DNA of 64,000 bases from Acinetobacter parvus DSM 16617 = CIP 108168 (GCF_000368025.1 NZ_KB849211.1:591934-655933); one strand, 5' to 3'. Counted from the stretch's first letter, positions 15,433 through 24,808 are shown. Translations and numbers: made by a program. The notes: generated by a model from the letters alone, not told the origin.

Positions 15433-16941
15433 TTAAGCCCAGTCACGTGTACGCCCCACAGCTTTTAACCAGCCTTGATAAAGTTTTTCGGTTTCATCCT
15501 GACTACACGCGGGTGTAAATGTTCGCTCAATGGTCATTCTGCTCTTCAATTCATTCAAATCAGACCAGAAACCAACGGCTAAACCTGCCAAGAATGCCGC
15601 CCCCATACCTGTGGTCTCTTTCATGGCTGGACGTTCAACCAAAGTCGATAAAATATCCGCCTGAAACTGCATAAGGAAGTTATTTGCGGTAACACCACCA
15701 TCTACACGAAGTGTACGTAACTTCTCACCCGAATCCTGCTGCATGGCATCCAGTACATCACGGGTTTGATAAGCAATGGATTCCAGCGTTGCACGAATAA
15801 TATGCTCAATACTCACGCCACGGGTAATTCCCAGAATCGCACCACGGGCGGTTGGGTCCCAATATGGCGCGCCCAACCCCGTAAATGCAGGAACAACATA
15901 AACGCCATTACTGTCTTTCACTTTGGTTGCATAATATTCCGAGTCATGCGAGTCGTTAATGGCCTTTAATTCATCACGCAGCCATTGCACACATGAACCA
16001 CCATTAAATACCGCACCTTCCAGGGCATAGTTCACTTCACCTCGTGGCCCACATGCAATCGTGGTGAGTAAACCATGTTCAGATTGAACAATACGTTTAC
16101 CTGTATTCATCAGCAGGAAACAGCCTGTACCGTAGGTATTTTTTGCCTGTCCCGCCTCAACACACATTTGACCGAACAAAGCCGCCTGTTGATCCCCTGC
16201 AATTCCCGCAATTGGAATCCCAATCTCCTGACCACTGATGGTATGGGTATGCCCATATATTTCAGAAGAAGTACGCACCTCAGGCAACATGGCTTTAGGA
16301 ATATTCAAGGCTTCAAGCAGCTTATCATCCCATTGCAATGTTTCAATATTAAATAGCATGGTACGTGAGGCATTGGTATAGTCAGTTACATGCGCCTGAC
16401 CATTGGTCAGTTTCCAGATCAACCAGGTATCCACTGTACCAAACAACAGCTCGCCACGTTCTGCCCGCTCTCGGCTGCCCTCTACCTGGTCAAGAATCCA
16501 CTTGATCTTGGTTGCCGAAAAATATGGGTCAATCACCAGTCCAGTGACCTTACGTACATACTCATCCCAGCCGTACTGACGAAGCTGGTTGCAGATTTCA
16601 TTACTTTGGCGGCTCTGCCATACAATCGCGTTATAAATCGGTTTACCTGTTTTTTTATCCCAGATAATTGTGGTTTCACGCTGGTTAGTGATGCCAATCG
16701 CGGCAATCTGGTCGCTTGAAATACTTGCCTGTGCTAAAGCCTCAACCCACACCGCACTTTGCGTTGCCCAGATTTCCATTGGGTCATGCTCAACCCAGCC
16801 TGGTTGCGGGTAGATTTGGGTAAACTCACGCTGGGCAATCGTAATAACATTTGCATCGTGATCCAACACGATTGCACGTGAACTGGTTGTACCCTGGTCA
16901 AATGCAACCACATATTTTTTTTGACTATCTGTAGAGATCAT
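15433..16941 (-). CDS. glpK: Glycerol kinase
   Basis: A 502-residue FGGY kinase that phosphorylates glycerol to glycerol-3-phosphate with ATP. The N-terminal phosphate-binding FDQGTTSSRAIVLD, then YNAIVWQSRQ, GIAGDQQAALFGQMC, FNGGSCVQWLRDE and the C-terminal LRVDGGVTANNFLMQFQADI are all signature segments. The frame extends to 17016, but ATG 16941 with AGG seven bases upstream gives the standard start. No glpF facilitator is next to it, so glycerol entry must be encoded elsewhere or be passive. Confidence 0.96.
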   Translation of the reverse strand: MISTDSQKKYVVAFDQGTTSSRAIVLDHDANVITIAQREFTQIYPQPGWVEHDPMEIWATQSAVWVEALAQASISSDQIAAIGITNQRETTIIWDKKTGKPIYNAIVWQSRQSNEICNQLRQYGWDEYVRKVTGLVIDPYFSATKIKWILDQVEGSRERAERGELLFGTVDTWLIWKLTNGQAHVTDYTNASRTMLFNIETLQWDDKLLEALNIPKAMLPEVRTSSEIYGHTHTISGQEIGIPIAGIAGDQQAALFGQMCVEAGQAKNTYGTGCFLLMNTGKRIVQSEHGLLTTIACGPRGEVNYALEGAVFNGGSCVQWLRDELKAINDSHDSEYYATKVKDSNGVYVVPAFTGLGAPYWDPTARGAILGITRGVSIEHIIRATLESIAYQTRDVLDAMQQDSGEKLRTLRVDGGVTANNFLMQFQADILSTLVERPAMKETTGMGAAFLAGLAVGFWSDLNELKSRMTIERTFTPACSQDETEKLYQGWLKAVGRTRDWA

Positions 16942-17206
16942 GGCATACCTATTCAGAATTGCCTTATGTATCAAAGCAATAAATGAAATACCTATTAAAA
17001 AAATGGGCCTCAACACTGCGATACAGCAACAACTTGTATATAAAAATAAAAAACTTGCACGATTATATGCAAAATTGTTCGAAAACGAAAATTCTTTCTC
17101 TCATTTTGAACCCAAATCATGATGAACAGCGTGAGTTTTAAAGATTCATCACAATACAAAATCTAATTTATGCGATACTAAGACTAGAAATAATAGGACT
17201 ACTAAT

Positions 17207-17629
17207 ATGAAAAAAACTAATTTATTGATTATTGTGAGCGGTACACTTCTGGTTGCGGCATGTCAAAGCACTCCACATCAGTACAATGGTGTGACAGGTT
17301 ATGAAATTGAAAATAAAACGGCAACTTCGGCAACACTAGCCTATACCTTGGCAGCACGTGGCAACAGTGAGGTTGATGAGAAAAAACTACAGCATGCCTG
17401 TAAACAAGTGTTAGGAATGGAAAAAACCTATAAAATTTCGATACTCAGTGTCAATGAAATTATGAACCCAACCAAACAGGAACAATATGGGGTGCAACTT
17501 GGCAACAGCCGTGCAACTTTTGGTCTATCCAACTCACCTGATTTAAACAACACTGAGGGCTATGCAACACGTCAGGCACTGGAAACACGCCCAACCACAC
17601 TGAAAGTGGTTCGCTATACCTGTTCATAA
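17207..17629 (+). CDS. Small putative lipoprotein
   Basis: A 140-residue exported protein with a lipoprotein signal: KKTNLLIIVSGTLLVAAC, Cys at about residue 19. The mature part has two further Cys near residues 65 and 139 that could form a disulfide, and no family I recognise. It stands alone between glpK (divergent) and a convergent methyltransferase, with a symmetrical terminator just after it. Confidence 0.65.
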   Translation: MKKTNLLIIVSGTLLVAACQSTPHQYNGVTGYEIENKTATSATLAYTLAARGNSEVDEKKLQHACKQVLGMEKTYKISILSVNEIMNPTKQEQYGVQLGNSRATFGLSNSPDLNNTEGYATRQALETRPTTLKVVRYTCS

Positions 17630-17640
17630 TGGTTAAAAAT

Positions 17641-17663
17641 AAGGTGGTTGATTTAAACCACCT
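17641..17663. terminator. Hairpin between convergent genes
   Basis: Stem AAGGTGGTT / AACCACCTT, five-base loop, midway between the stops of the lipoprotein gene and the methyltransferase gene. T-tracts are poor, so the terminator role is likely but not certain. Confidence 0.6.
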
Positions 17664-17683
17664 TAGCTTTATCTGCGTACTTA

Positions 17684-18352
17684 TTATAAGGTCTTATAAA
17701 AACTGACATTGCGAAACTCTTTGGCTTCATCCAGATCAGGCCAGGTGGTTGCGCTGCGCTCATCAATCTTCATATATTTAGGGTGACTAAAGTTTTTAAC
17801 CCGACTATCCGCTACCCAGACTTCTGGTGCGAATTTTAAAAACTCATCCAGAAAGAATCGGTTACACTGATCGTAAAGCACATCCGCAGCCAGCAAGACA
17901 TCTACCTGTTCTGACTTGTACAAATCATCCAGATACTCAAGCTCGACATTATTTAGCAAGGCATTTTCACGACATGATTCCAAGCTAACCTGATCAATAT
18001 CACAGCAGATGACCCGCTTTGCCCCTGCCATTTTTGCGGCAATCGCCACCACGCCTGAACCCGCCCCAAAATCCAGCACCACCTTGTCTTTAACATGATG
18101 CGGTTCTGCCAATAACCATTGCGCCATTGCTAGACCTGAGGCCCAACAGAAAATCCAGTATGGCGTTTCATTCCAGATACGGCGAATGACTTCATCATCC
18201 AGACGCTCAGTTGGGAAAACAGGTGGAATCAGCCATAGGGAAATTGGCGTCTCAGGAAGCTGTTGCGCCAATAAATCTGTATTTGGAATAACTTCATGCA
18301 ACGCTTTCAGCAATTGCGCAGGTGCTTTGGCAAATTGAAAAGTACAGCTCAT
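17684..18352 (-). CDS. Class I SAM-dependent methyltransferase (METTL20/ETFB-KMT-like)
   Basis: A 222-residue Rossmann-fold methyltransferase. Motif I is VVLDFGAGSGVVAIAAKMAG (about residues 92-111) with the acidic end of strand 2 in VICCDIDQVSLESCRENALLN and motif IV in VLLAADVLYDQ. ADVLYD and the order of motifs match methyltransferase family 16 lysine methyltransferases, such as those acting on electron-transfer flavoprotein beta. The protein target here is inferred, not seen. Confidence 0.75.
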   Translation of the reverse strand: MSCTFQFAKAPAQLLKALHEVIPNTDLLAQQLPETPISLWLIPPVFPTERLDDEVIRRIWNETPYWIFCWASGLAMAQWLLAEPHHVKDKVVLDFGAGSGVVAIAAKMAGAKRVICCDIDQVSLESCRENALLNNVELEYLDDLYKSEQVDVLLAADVLYDQCNRFFLDEFLKFAPEVWVADSRVKNFSHPKYMKIDERSATTWPDLDEAKEFRNVSFYKTL

Positions 18353-18395
18353 ATTTCTTTAATTCTATACAATCCTCCTCTTTCATAAAGCATAG

Positions 18396-18560
18396 GTGTC
18401 TACATATCTGTAACCCCCTCCTACCCCCCCTTAAAAAGGTGGAGGAACATCATTTGAATCAAGACCTTATAAGATTCACAGGAAGTCTCCCCTTTTAAAG
18501 GGGAGATTTAGAGGGGTTAAAAATCAGATAAATCAACATATTAAAACTTGTGTAGACACT
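18396..18560. repeat. 165-bp intergenic element with terminal inverted repeats
   Basis: The ends GGTGTCTACA (18396-18405) and TGTAGACACT (18551-18560) are inverted with one mismatch and have TA next to both. Inside are C- and G-runs, including a near-palindrome CTCCCCTTTTAAAGGGGAG (18488-18506). No ORF. It behaves like a small non-autonomous element; I cannot name it. A similar G/C-run motif occurs at 59645-59680. Confidence 0.45.
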
Positions 18561-18591
18561 TATATTCATAAAGAGAGGGTTAGGGGGGAAT

Positions 18592-19440
18592 TTAATCCAA
18601 AGCTTTTTCAGCGGCTTCAACGGTCTGACGAATCAATGTGGTAATCGTCATAGGGCCAACACCGCCTGGCACTGGTGTATAGGCAGATGCAACTTCTTCA
18701 ATTCCAACAAGTTGAATATCACCTACACCACCGCCATCACGAGGATGGAAACCAGCATCAACCACAACCGCACCTTGCTTGATCCAGTCTTTCTGAATCA
18801 GTTCAGCCTTACCGACTGCACCGACAATAATATCTGCCTGTTTAACCAGCTCAGCAAGATTCTGGGTACGTGAATGGCAAATTGTCACTGTCGCATTGGC
18901 CTGTAATAGCATCATCGCCATTGGTTTACCTAAAATCGCTGAGCGACCCACCACAACCGCATGTTTACCTGCGATTTCAATGTTGTTTTCCTGCAAAATG
19001 GTCATGATGCCTGCTGGCGTCGCTGAGCCATAAGCAGACTCACCCATTGCCATACGACCAAAACCAAGGCAAGTTACCCCATCCACATCTTTTTCTAGTG
19101 AAATAGCATCAAAACATGCGCGTTCATCAATCTGTTCAGGAACTGGGTGCTGCAACAAGATGCCATGCACATCAGGATTGGCATTCAGTTTTTCAATTTC
19201 AGCCAGAAGTTGCGCTGTGGTGGTCTCTTTCGGTAATTCGATTTTAAGTGAGTCCATTCCCACACGACGGCAAGCATTGCCTTTCATGCGTACATAAGTT
19301 GCAGATGCACCATCATCCCCGACAAGGATGGTTGCCAAAATTGGGGTACGCCCCGTTTTTGCTTTTAATGCCTCTACACGTACCAACAAATCCGCCTCGA
19401 TTTGTTTTGCCAATGCACGACCGTCTAAAACCAATGCCAC
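18592..19440 (-). CDS. folD: Methylenetetrahydrofolate dehydrogenase / cyclohydrolase FolD
   Basis: A 282-residue bifunctional enzyme interconverting 5,10-methylene- and 10-formyl-tetrahydrofolate. The substrate-site segment ATYVRMKGNACRRVGMD (catalytic Lys in the YxxxK pattern), VHGILLQHPVPEQID and the NADP-binding VVVGRSAILGKPMAMMLL, with the C-terminal PVPGGVGPMTITTLI, are diagnostic. The start is GTG at 19440, preceded by GGGAG eight bases upstream. It sits just upstream of, and divergent from, the tRNA-Cys/tRNA-Leu pair. Confidence 0.96.
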   Translation of the reverse strand: MALVLDGRALAKQIEADLLVRVEALKAKTGRTPILATILVGDDGASATYVRMKGNACRRVGMDSLKIELPKETTTAQLLAEIEKLNANPDVHGILLQHPVPEQIDERACFDAISLEKDVDGVTCLGFGRMAMGESAYGSATPAGIMTILQENNIEIAGKHAVVVGRSAILGKPMAMMLLQANATVTICHSRTQNLAELVKQADIIVGAVGKAELIQKDWIKQGAVVVDAGFHPRDGGGVGDIQLVGIEEVASAYTPVPGGVGPMTITTLIRQTVEAAEKALD

Positions 19441-19565
19441 AGCGTATCTCCCAAGTGAGTATAAGTAAGTGCTTACTAATCAGATAAGTATGCAAATGAT
19501 ACATGATAATTTGTCCAATATGCTTTTAGATGTTGTTTTTATGTGCATATTCACCCGAAACACTA

Positions 19566-19593
19566 TTGTTTTTTTCCTAAAGATTGCTAATAT
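19566..19593 (+). promoter_or_regulatory. Promoter of the tRNA-Cys / tRNA-Leu pair
   Basis: TTGTTT (19566-19571), 16 bases, then TAATAT (19588-19593), about 17 bases before tRNA-Cys. Confidence 0.55.
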
Positions 19594-19610
19594 GTGCATC
19601 ACCAAGAGAT

Positions 19611-19684
19611 GGCGGGGTGGCAGAGTGGTCATGCAGCGGACTGCAACTCCGTGTACGCCGGTTCGATTCCGACCTCCGCCTCCA
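19611..19684 (+). tRNA. tRNA-Cys (GCA)
   Basis: A 74-base cloverleaf: GGCGGGG pairs with CTCCGCC, the D arm lies in GGCAGAGTGGTCATGC, the anticodon loop CTGCAAC has GCA, the T arm is CCGGTTCGATTCCGG-like, and CCA is encoded. It is followed eight bases later by tRNA-Leu, so the two are probably cut from one transcript. Confidence 0.95.
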
Positions 19685-19692
19685 TTGGTAAA

Positions 19693-19778
19693 GCCCGAGT
19701 GGTGAAATCGGTAGACACAGGGGATTTAAAATCCCCCGCCCACAAAGCGTGCCAGTTCGAGTCTGGCCTCGGGCACCA
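19693..19778 (+). tRNA. tRNA-Leu (UAA), copy 1
   Basis: An 86-base class II tRNA: GCCCGAG / CTCGGGC acceptor, anticodon loop TTTAAAA (UAA) on a GGGGA/TCCCC stem, a long variable arm, T loop TTCGAGT, and encoded CCA. Identical to the copy at 21872-21957. Confidence 0.95.
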
Positions 19779-19811
19779 TTTTTCAGCAAATGAAATATGG
19801 TGCTAAAAATT

Positions 19812-19833
19812 CCAGCTTAATGCTGGTTTTTTT
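19812..19833 (+). terminator. Terminator of the tRNA-Cys/tRNA-Leu unit
   Basis: CCAGC TTAAT GCTGG followed by T7. The same hairpin and leader follow the second tRNA-Leu copy. Confidence 0.8.
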
Positions 19834-19860
19834 ATGTCTGAAAATATTTGCAATAAAAAT

Positions 19861-19888
19861 AAAAAAAGCCAAACAGAATGGTTTGGCC
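19861..19888 (-). terminator. Terminator of the PhoD-type gene
   Basis: On the minus strand GCCAAAC, loop, GTTTGGC, then T7, about 16 bases past the stop. Confidence 0.8.
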
Positions 19889-19903
19889 TCTACTGAAATA
19901 GGA

Positions 19904-21664
19904 TTACGCTACTTGTTGCGCTGTTTTCATTGGCAATAAATTCACATCCAAACTCAACTGATGCTGTCTGGCTGTATCAACACTATATTCAGGCTTCTTG
20001 ATTGAATCCACATAAACCCACTGTGACTGTACCTGTGCTTCATCAAATTGAACAATTAAATAACCTCTTTGATTTAAGTTGCAATAGTTCAGCTCATCAA
20101 TCAAGGTGGTAAACGCAAATTCAAACTGTTGCAACTGAGCCAATGGGATATTTAAATATTTTTCCAAACCTGGCGAAGAAACTGAACTGGTTGCCAGCTC
20201 AACACCAACAAACACACCATCCTTGCTATATAGATTGGATGACCACGCATTATGGGTATCCCCTGCAAGTACAACAACTTTTTTCTTTAATTGTGCCAAA
20301 GTGCCATACAATATTTCACGCTCTGCAAAATAACCATCCCAGGCATCCAGATTATAAGGTGCAACGCTGAGAACGCGGGCTTTTTCCTGATCGGTTAAGC
20401 TCGGATCACCTTGCTTTAAACGCATCTTTAAGGTGACTAGCTCAGTAATTTGCATATTCATTTTATTTAAGGTGTCGGCAGTTGGATTGCCTGAAGTTAT
20501 TTCTGCCAATGAAAGCAACAATTCAGCTGGAACCAGCATTTTTGTCATTAAAATCTGCTGCCCCAGTACATTCCATGTGGATGTCGATTGCTGTAGTTTT
20601 CCAAGTAACCAATCACGCTGGGTATAACCCATTAAGGTACGTGCTGGATTGGTTAAATCTGCCTGAAACTTTGCAATATCCAAACCATTTGCTGTGATAT
20701 AGTTGGCATAGTCCAACTGCTCATCACGGGCGATAATCCGAGTATCAAGCATAGTCAGTTGCACCAGCTTGCCAAAATCAAACTGGCGATAAATCTTGAG
20801 ATGTTGTTCATCTATGGGACGAATTGGCATCCACTCAAAATAAGCCTGTAAAGCTGCCAGTTTACGCTCCATAAAAGAACCCTCATTAACCTGATGATTC
20901 TCTGCACCATCTCGCCATGTGTCATTTGCCAATTCATGGTCATCCCAAATCACAATAAAGGGATGGCGATGATGTAATGCCTGCAAGTCCTTGTCTTTGC
21001 GGTATAAAGCATAACGTTTACGGTAATCATCTAATTTGATAATTTCTTTATTGTTATCAGCTGCCAGTGTTCGTCCTAATTTTTCCGCATCTTCTGTTGC
21101 ATAACCATCTGCGCCATATTCATAAATATAGTCACCTAGATGAATGACCACATCAACATTTTGCTTCGCCATTTCCCGATACACATAGAAATAACCTGCT
21201 GGATAATTTGAGCATGAACATACCGCAAAACTGACTTTTGAGGTGCTGGTTGCTAAGGTTTTAGTTTGACCAACTGGAGAAATCTTGTCACCAAAGATAA
21301 AGCGATAGAAATAACGCTGGTCTGGTTTTAAACCCGTGACATCCACCTTGACGGTAAAATCTTGCGATGCCGAGGTAAGGACTTTATCGGTTTTAATGAT
21401 TTGCTTAAATTGATTATCTAGTGCAATTTCCCAACTTACCTGTAAACGAGCACTGGCATCATTCGGTGTCAGGCGTGTCCATAAAATCACGCGATCCTGC
21501 AATGGATCACCACTTGCCACACCATGTTCAAAATTCACCTGAAGTGTTGCCGTTTCTTGTTCTGAATTGTCATTACATCCTGTAAAACCAGTGGAGAGGG
21601 ACAATGCCCCGAAACCGAATAAGCTTTTTTGAATGAGTTCCCGTCGTGAAATTTTGGCTGTCAT
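19904..21664 (-). CDS. phoD: PhoD-family alkaline phosphatase / phosphodiesterase, Tat-exported
   Basis: A 586-residue secreted phosphoesterase of the PhoD family, releasing phosphate from phosphodiesters outside the cytoplasm. The N-terminus SRRELIQKSLFGFGAL is a twin-arginine (Tat) signal ending near TGFTGC, so it may also be lipid-anchored. Then come NFEHGVASGDPLQDRVILWTR, the Cys of FAVCSCSNYPAG, VIHLGDYIYEYG, IWDDHELANDTWRDGA and VLAGDTHNAWSSNL: the metal-binding motifs of the family in the right order. It lies between two identical tRNA-Leu genes. No pho box was identified. Confidence 0.9.
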   Translation of the reverse strand: MTAKISRRELIQKSLFGFGALSLSTGFTGCNDNSEQETATLQVNFEHGVASGDPLQDRVILWTRLTPNDASARLQVSWEIALDNQFKQIIKTDKVLTSASQDFTVKVDVTGLKPDQRYFYRFIFGDKISPVGQTKTLATSTSKVSFAVCSCSNYPAGYFYVYREMAKQNVDVVIHLGDYIYEYGADGYATEDAEKLGRTLAADNNKEIIKLDDYRKRYALYRKDKDLQALHHRHPFIVIWDDHELANDTWRDGAENHQVNEGSFMERKLAALQAYFEWMPIRPIDEQHLKIYRQFDFGKLVQLTMLDTRIIARDEQLDYANYITANGLDIAKFQADLTNPARTLMGYTQRDWLLGKLQQSTSTWNVLGQQILMTKMLVPAELLLSLAEITSGNPTADTLNKMNMQITELVTLKMRLKQGDPSLTDQEKARVLSVAPYNLDAWDGYFAEREILYGTLAQLKKKVVVLAGDTHNAWSSNLYSKDGVFVGVELATSSVSSPGLEKYLNIPLAQLQQFEFAFTTLIDELNYCNLNQRGYLIVQFDEAQVQSQWVYVDSIKKPEYSVDTARQHQLSLDVNLLPMKTAQQVA

Positions 21665-21833
21665 TTGATGGCTACCTTAGCTTTTATCGCAATAAATGAA
21701 TAAAGCTAATTGATATACATGAAGCTTTAATCTCAGTTTGATGAAAGAATCATGAAAACAGTTTGTCCAAGTTTGGTTTTATCCGATAAATACATGAATT
21801 GACTGAAAAGAAAGCAAATACGTGGTTTTACTC

Positions 21834-21862
21834 TTGCCAAGTTTTCAAGTGTCCTCTATTAT
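21834..21862 (+). promoter_or_regulatory. Promoter of tRNA-Leu copy 2
   Basis: TTGCCA (21834-21839), a 17-base spacer, then TATTAT (21857-21862) with a G/C-rich discriminator (GCGC), nine bases before the tRNA. Confidence 0.75.
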
Positions 21863-21871
21863 TGCGCTCAT

Positions 21872-21957
21872 GCCCGAGTGGTGAAATCGGTAGACACAGG
21901 GGATTTAAAATCCCCCGCCCACAAAGCGTGCCAGTTCGAGTCTGGCCTCGGGCACCA
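21872..21957 (+). tRNA. tRNA-Leu (UAA), copy 2
   Basis: Identical over all 86 bases to copy 1 at 19693-19778, with encoded CCA. It has its own promoter and is followed by the same spacer and terminator, so tRNA plus terminator were duplicated as a block. Confidence 0.95.
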
Positions 21958-21991
21958 TTTTTCAGCAAATGGAAATATGGTGCTAAAAATT

Positions 21992-22013
21992 CCAGCTTAA
22001 TGCTGGTTTTTTT
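21992..22013 (+). terminator. Terminator of tRNA-Leu copy 2
   Basis: CCAGC TTAAT GCTGG T7, identical to the hairpin at 19812-19833. It reaches the stop codon of the convergent, truncated pgaB-like gene. Confidence 0.8.
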
Positions 22014-23409
22014 ATACCTGAAATTTAGGAATATAAAAAAATGCCTTAATTAAAAAACCAAGGCCTTCAATCTTAATGGTCTGCCGCGCTTCTGGTGAGA
22101 ATGGGCTTAAACGGATATAGCCCATATTTAAATGCTCACCTGATTGGGTTTGTTGGGTTTCCACCAACTGTTTCGAAACTGGGTCTTGTTTCGGCAATTC
22201 CCAAGCCATCACAGGCATCCACGCATATAGACGCTTTACTGGAGTACGGGTTTGAATTTGCCATGCCGCACGGTTAAACAGGTCTGCACGCATCAGGATA
22301 TGACGGTTCGGGAAATACACCCTATCTGCCGAACCATTGGCATCGGGGTCAGAAAAGGCCTGTAGATAAACGGTGTTTACGCCCATACCATTAATTCGAT
22401 CCAGTAAATGTCCCAGATTACGTTCCTGTTGCTGCGGATCAGGATCATAGATATAGTCTAAATCGACATGCATGATTTTTTGCGGACGATTATTGTCACC
22501 GAGGTTCAGTTCACGGTTCTTGATTTCCTGTGCAAGTGCACTGGTCGACATATTGCCCTGAATCAAGATACGGCTCATATTCTGAATGGATTGTTTGGCC
22601 TGGTCTGCCCCATCATCCAAGGTAATGGTAATCGGCATGCCCAATTCCTTGGCGGTTTTGACCAACTGCATATTGTAGCGGCCATAAGGCCAGACCATGA
22701 CCCGCGGTGAACGTAGACCATGTGCCTTTAACAGGTCATTATTCTTTTTTAGGTCCTGATAGACACGTGCCTGATAATCGGCATCATTTTCATAACTTTT
22801 GCTTTTAGTATCATAAATGCGGGTAATTGCGGCAGGCTCCAGATTGCCCTGTGGATTTGCATTAATCCCCTGATGCAAATGATAACTATGGCTGGCAATC
22901 TCCACCAAGCCACTATTCTGCATCTCCTTAAGCTCGTCCCAGCTCAAGATTTTGTTCCTTGCGATGCTTTCCCCACCAAAATCCACATTCTGGTTTTCTT
23001 TCGGTTCCAGCCATGAACCGACCACAGCCAAAACCACAGGGATTTTTTTGGCACGAATTACGGGATAGGCATTTTGATAGAAAGATTGATAGCCATCATC
23101 CACCGTCAGTAATACAGGTTTACTAGGCAATTTATACTGGCCTTGATGGGCCTTGATCAGTTGATCCACATTAATAAAATGGAAGCCATTATTCTTTAAC
23201 CAGTCAATATGTTGACTAAACTGCTGTGCAGTAACCGCATAACTTGGGATCAGTGCATCTTTATGCTCTGTGATTTCATGATAACCAATGACGGTTAACG
23301 TTGTCGCATCAATTTTTGGATTAGCCGCAAAAATGGGGGTGGTTGCAACCACACCCAATACAAGACCGAAAAATGTTTTTAAGGTCGGAGACACTAAACG
23401 TGTTGTCAT
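22012..23409 (-). pseudogene. pgaB: PgaB-like poly-N-acetylglucosamine N-deacetylase, 3'-truncated
   Basis: About 465 residues with a signal peptide (LVSPTLKTFFGLVLGVVATT, then PIFA) and a carbohydrate-esterase-4 domain: LLTVDDGYQSFYQNAYPV (Asp-Asp metal motif) and EIASHSYHLHQ (His-x-x-x-His). A GH153-type domain starts at KIMHVDLDYIYDPDPQQQER but stops at LSPFSPEARQTIK. From there the sequence becomes IEGLGFLIKAFF, unrelated to PgaB, and ends in the tRNA-Leu terminator. Complete PgaB proteins are over 600 residues. No pgaA, pgaC or pgaD is adjacent. Deacetylase activity might remain. The alternative upstream start is 23457. Confidence 0.65.
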
Positions 23410-23656
23410 AGAAATATTGTCTCGATACAGGAAAGTCGCTGGGGACGAAGCAGGCATGAATGGTCTTAGGATTTAGGCAACATCATAAGCATTCTAGCGT
23501 GTCAGCTGGAAGTAAGGATTGTATTTATAATTTTGCAAACTGAAAATAATCTTAAAAGGATATATGATGAAATTTATCGTAAAATAATAGATATGATGGA
23601 AATACAATCATACCCCCAACCCTTGTGACGGTTAGGAGTATAAAACGCTATACAGA

Positions 23657-24058
23657 CTAATATTCAATAGACTGGAAATTTGGATTTTCTGATAACTGCT
23701 GTAAATAGTAGCGTTCTTTCTGGTAGAAATATTTACATAAACGGTTGACCCACTCACCACGGCGGAACGTCAATATTTTTTTATGGATACCATCATATTC
23801 CAGCAGCAGCACATTACGGTCATCTTCGAATGAGGCCAGGCGGGTAATCTTATAATTATGAGGTGCATGCTGGTGAGCAGGTTGCAAGGCCCTTACGATT
23901 TCAACTTTATAATCGCCATCAATCCAGTAATGCCGATCCATAAGCGCCTGTTCATTGACCCAAAATCCTGTTTGCGCCCCATCATGCGTATCAATCAGGA
24001 AAAAATGGTCCAACTCTTTTAACAACTCTGATGCAGTGATATCCAAATAATCATTCAT
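23657..24058 (-). CDS. Conserved hypothetical protein
   Basis: A 133-residue soluble protein, no signal or membrane segment, rich in aromatics and acidic residues (FFLIDTHDGAQTGFWVNEQA; RRGEWVNRLCKYFYQKERYY). No family recognised. It is monocistronic between the pgaB-like gene and a long AT-rich gap. The ATG at 24058 follows AGAGGTATGAT, a reasonable ribosome site. Confidence 0.6.
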   Translation of the reverse strand: MNDYLDITASELLKELDHFFLIDTHDGAQTGFWVNEQALMDRHYWIDGDYKVEIVRALQPAHQHAPHNYKITRLASFEDDRNVLLLEYDGIHKKILTFRRGEWVNRLCKYFYQKERYYLQQLSENPNFQSIEY

Positions 24059-24436
24059 ATCATACCTCTACTCATTCAAATTTTTATCGCTTGCCTGAGG
24101 CAATTACAGCATTTTTATATTTAAGCAACTATCATACGTGACCAAGCACAACCCTAATAGTGACCTTATAAGCAATTTGCCAAATTTTAAAATATGATTT
24201 TTTATTCAGCACATTGTCATTTGCAGGGAAATTGCTCTTTGAACTCAAAGATATACAGGACTATATAGAGAATCAACCATTTTTCCCAGAGTATGAAAAA
24301 AATAAGATAAAAAAGAAAGTCATTTAAAATCAAAAAGTTATTATACAATTATTAATAATGTTTTATATAACTGATTTTAAAGTGATTTAGCATAAATTCA
24401 AGCCTAAACCACTTTATTGTTTCTACAACGAACGGT
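24059..24436. other. AT-rich intergenic gap
   Basis: 378 bases with no supportable ORF, tRNA, repeat or clear hairpin. It holds the promoter of the gene at 23657 and lies past the 3' end of the FKBP gene. Confidence 0.4.
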
Positions 24437-24778
24437 CTATTCGTCGCGTGTCTTGACATCAAAAAGCTCAATTTCAAAGGTCAGGTTTGAGTTGGCAGGA
24501 ATAATTTTTCCCATCTTACGTTCCCCGTAAGCCAAGTGTGCAGGAACAATCAGTTTGCGCTTGCCGCCAACCCGCATTCCCATAATGCCCTGGTCCCAGC
24601 CCTTGATCACTCGTCCAGTGCCAATCACGGTTTCAAAATAATTACCACGGTCTATTGAAGAGTCAAACTTGGTTCCATCTTCCAACCACCCTGTATAATG
24701 GGTGGTAATCAGGGCGCCTTTTACAGCCTCTTTACCCTCACCCACTTTTAAATCAATAATCTGTAATTCCGCATTCAT
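24437..24778 (-). CDS. FKBP-type peptidyl-prolyl cis-trans isomerase
   Basis: A 113-residue cytosolic FKBP domain (protein-folding proline isomerase). VKGALITTHYTGWLEDGTKF, SSIDRG, the VIKGWDQGIMGMRVGGKRKL core and PAHLAYGERKMGKIIPANSN, LTFEIELFDV cover the whole fold and its active-site aromatics. GGAGAG before ATG 24778 decides the start over an in-frame TTG at 24790. It follows the YaeQ gene by 30 bases on the same strand, so they are likely co-transcribed. Confidence 0.92.
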   Translation of the reverse strand: MNAELQIIDLKVGEGKEAVKGALITTHYTGWLEDGTKFDSSIDRGNYFETVIGTGRVIKGWDQGIMGMRVGGKRKLIVPAHLAYGERKMGKIIPANSNLTFEIELFDVKTRDE

Positions 24779-24808
24779 CGCTCTCTCCAAATTTCTTTCA
24801 GTTCAACA

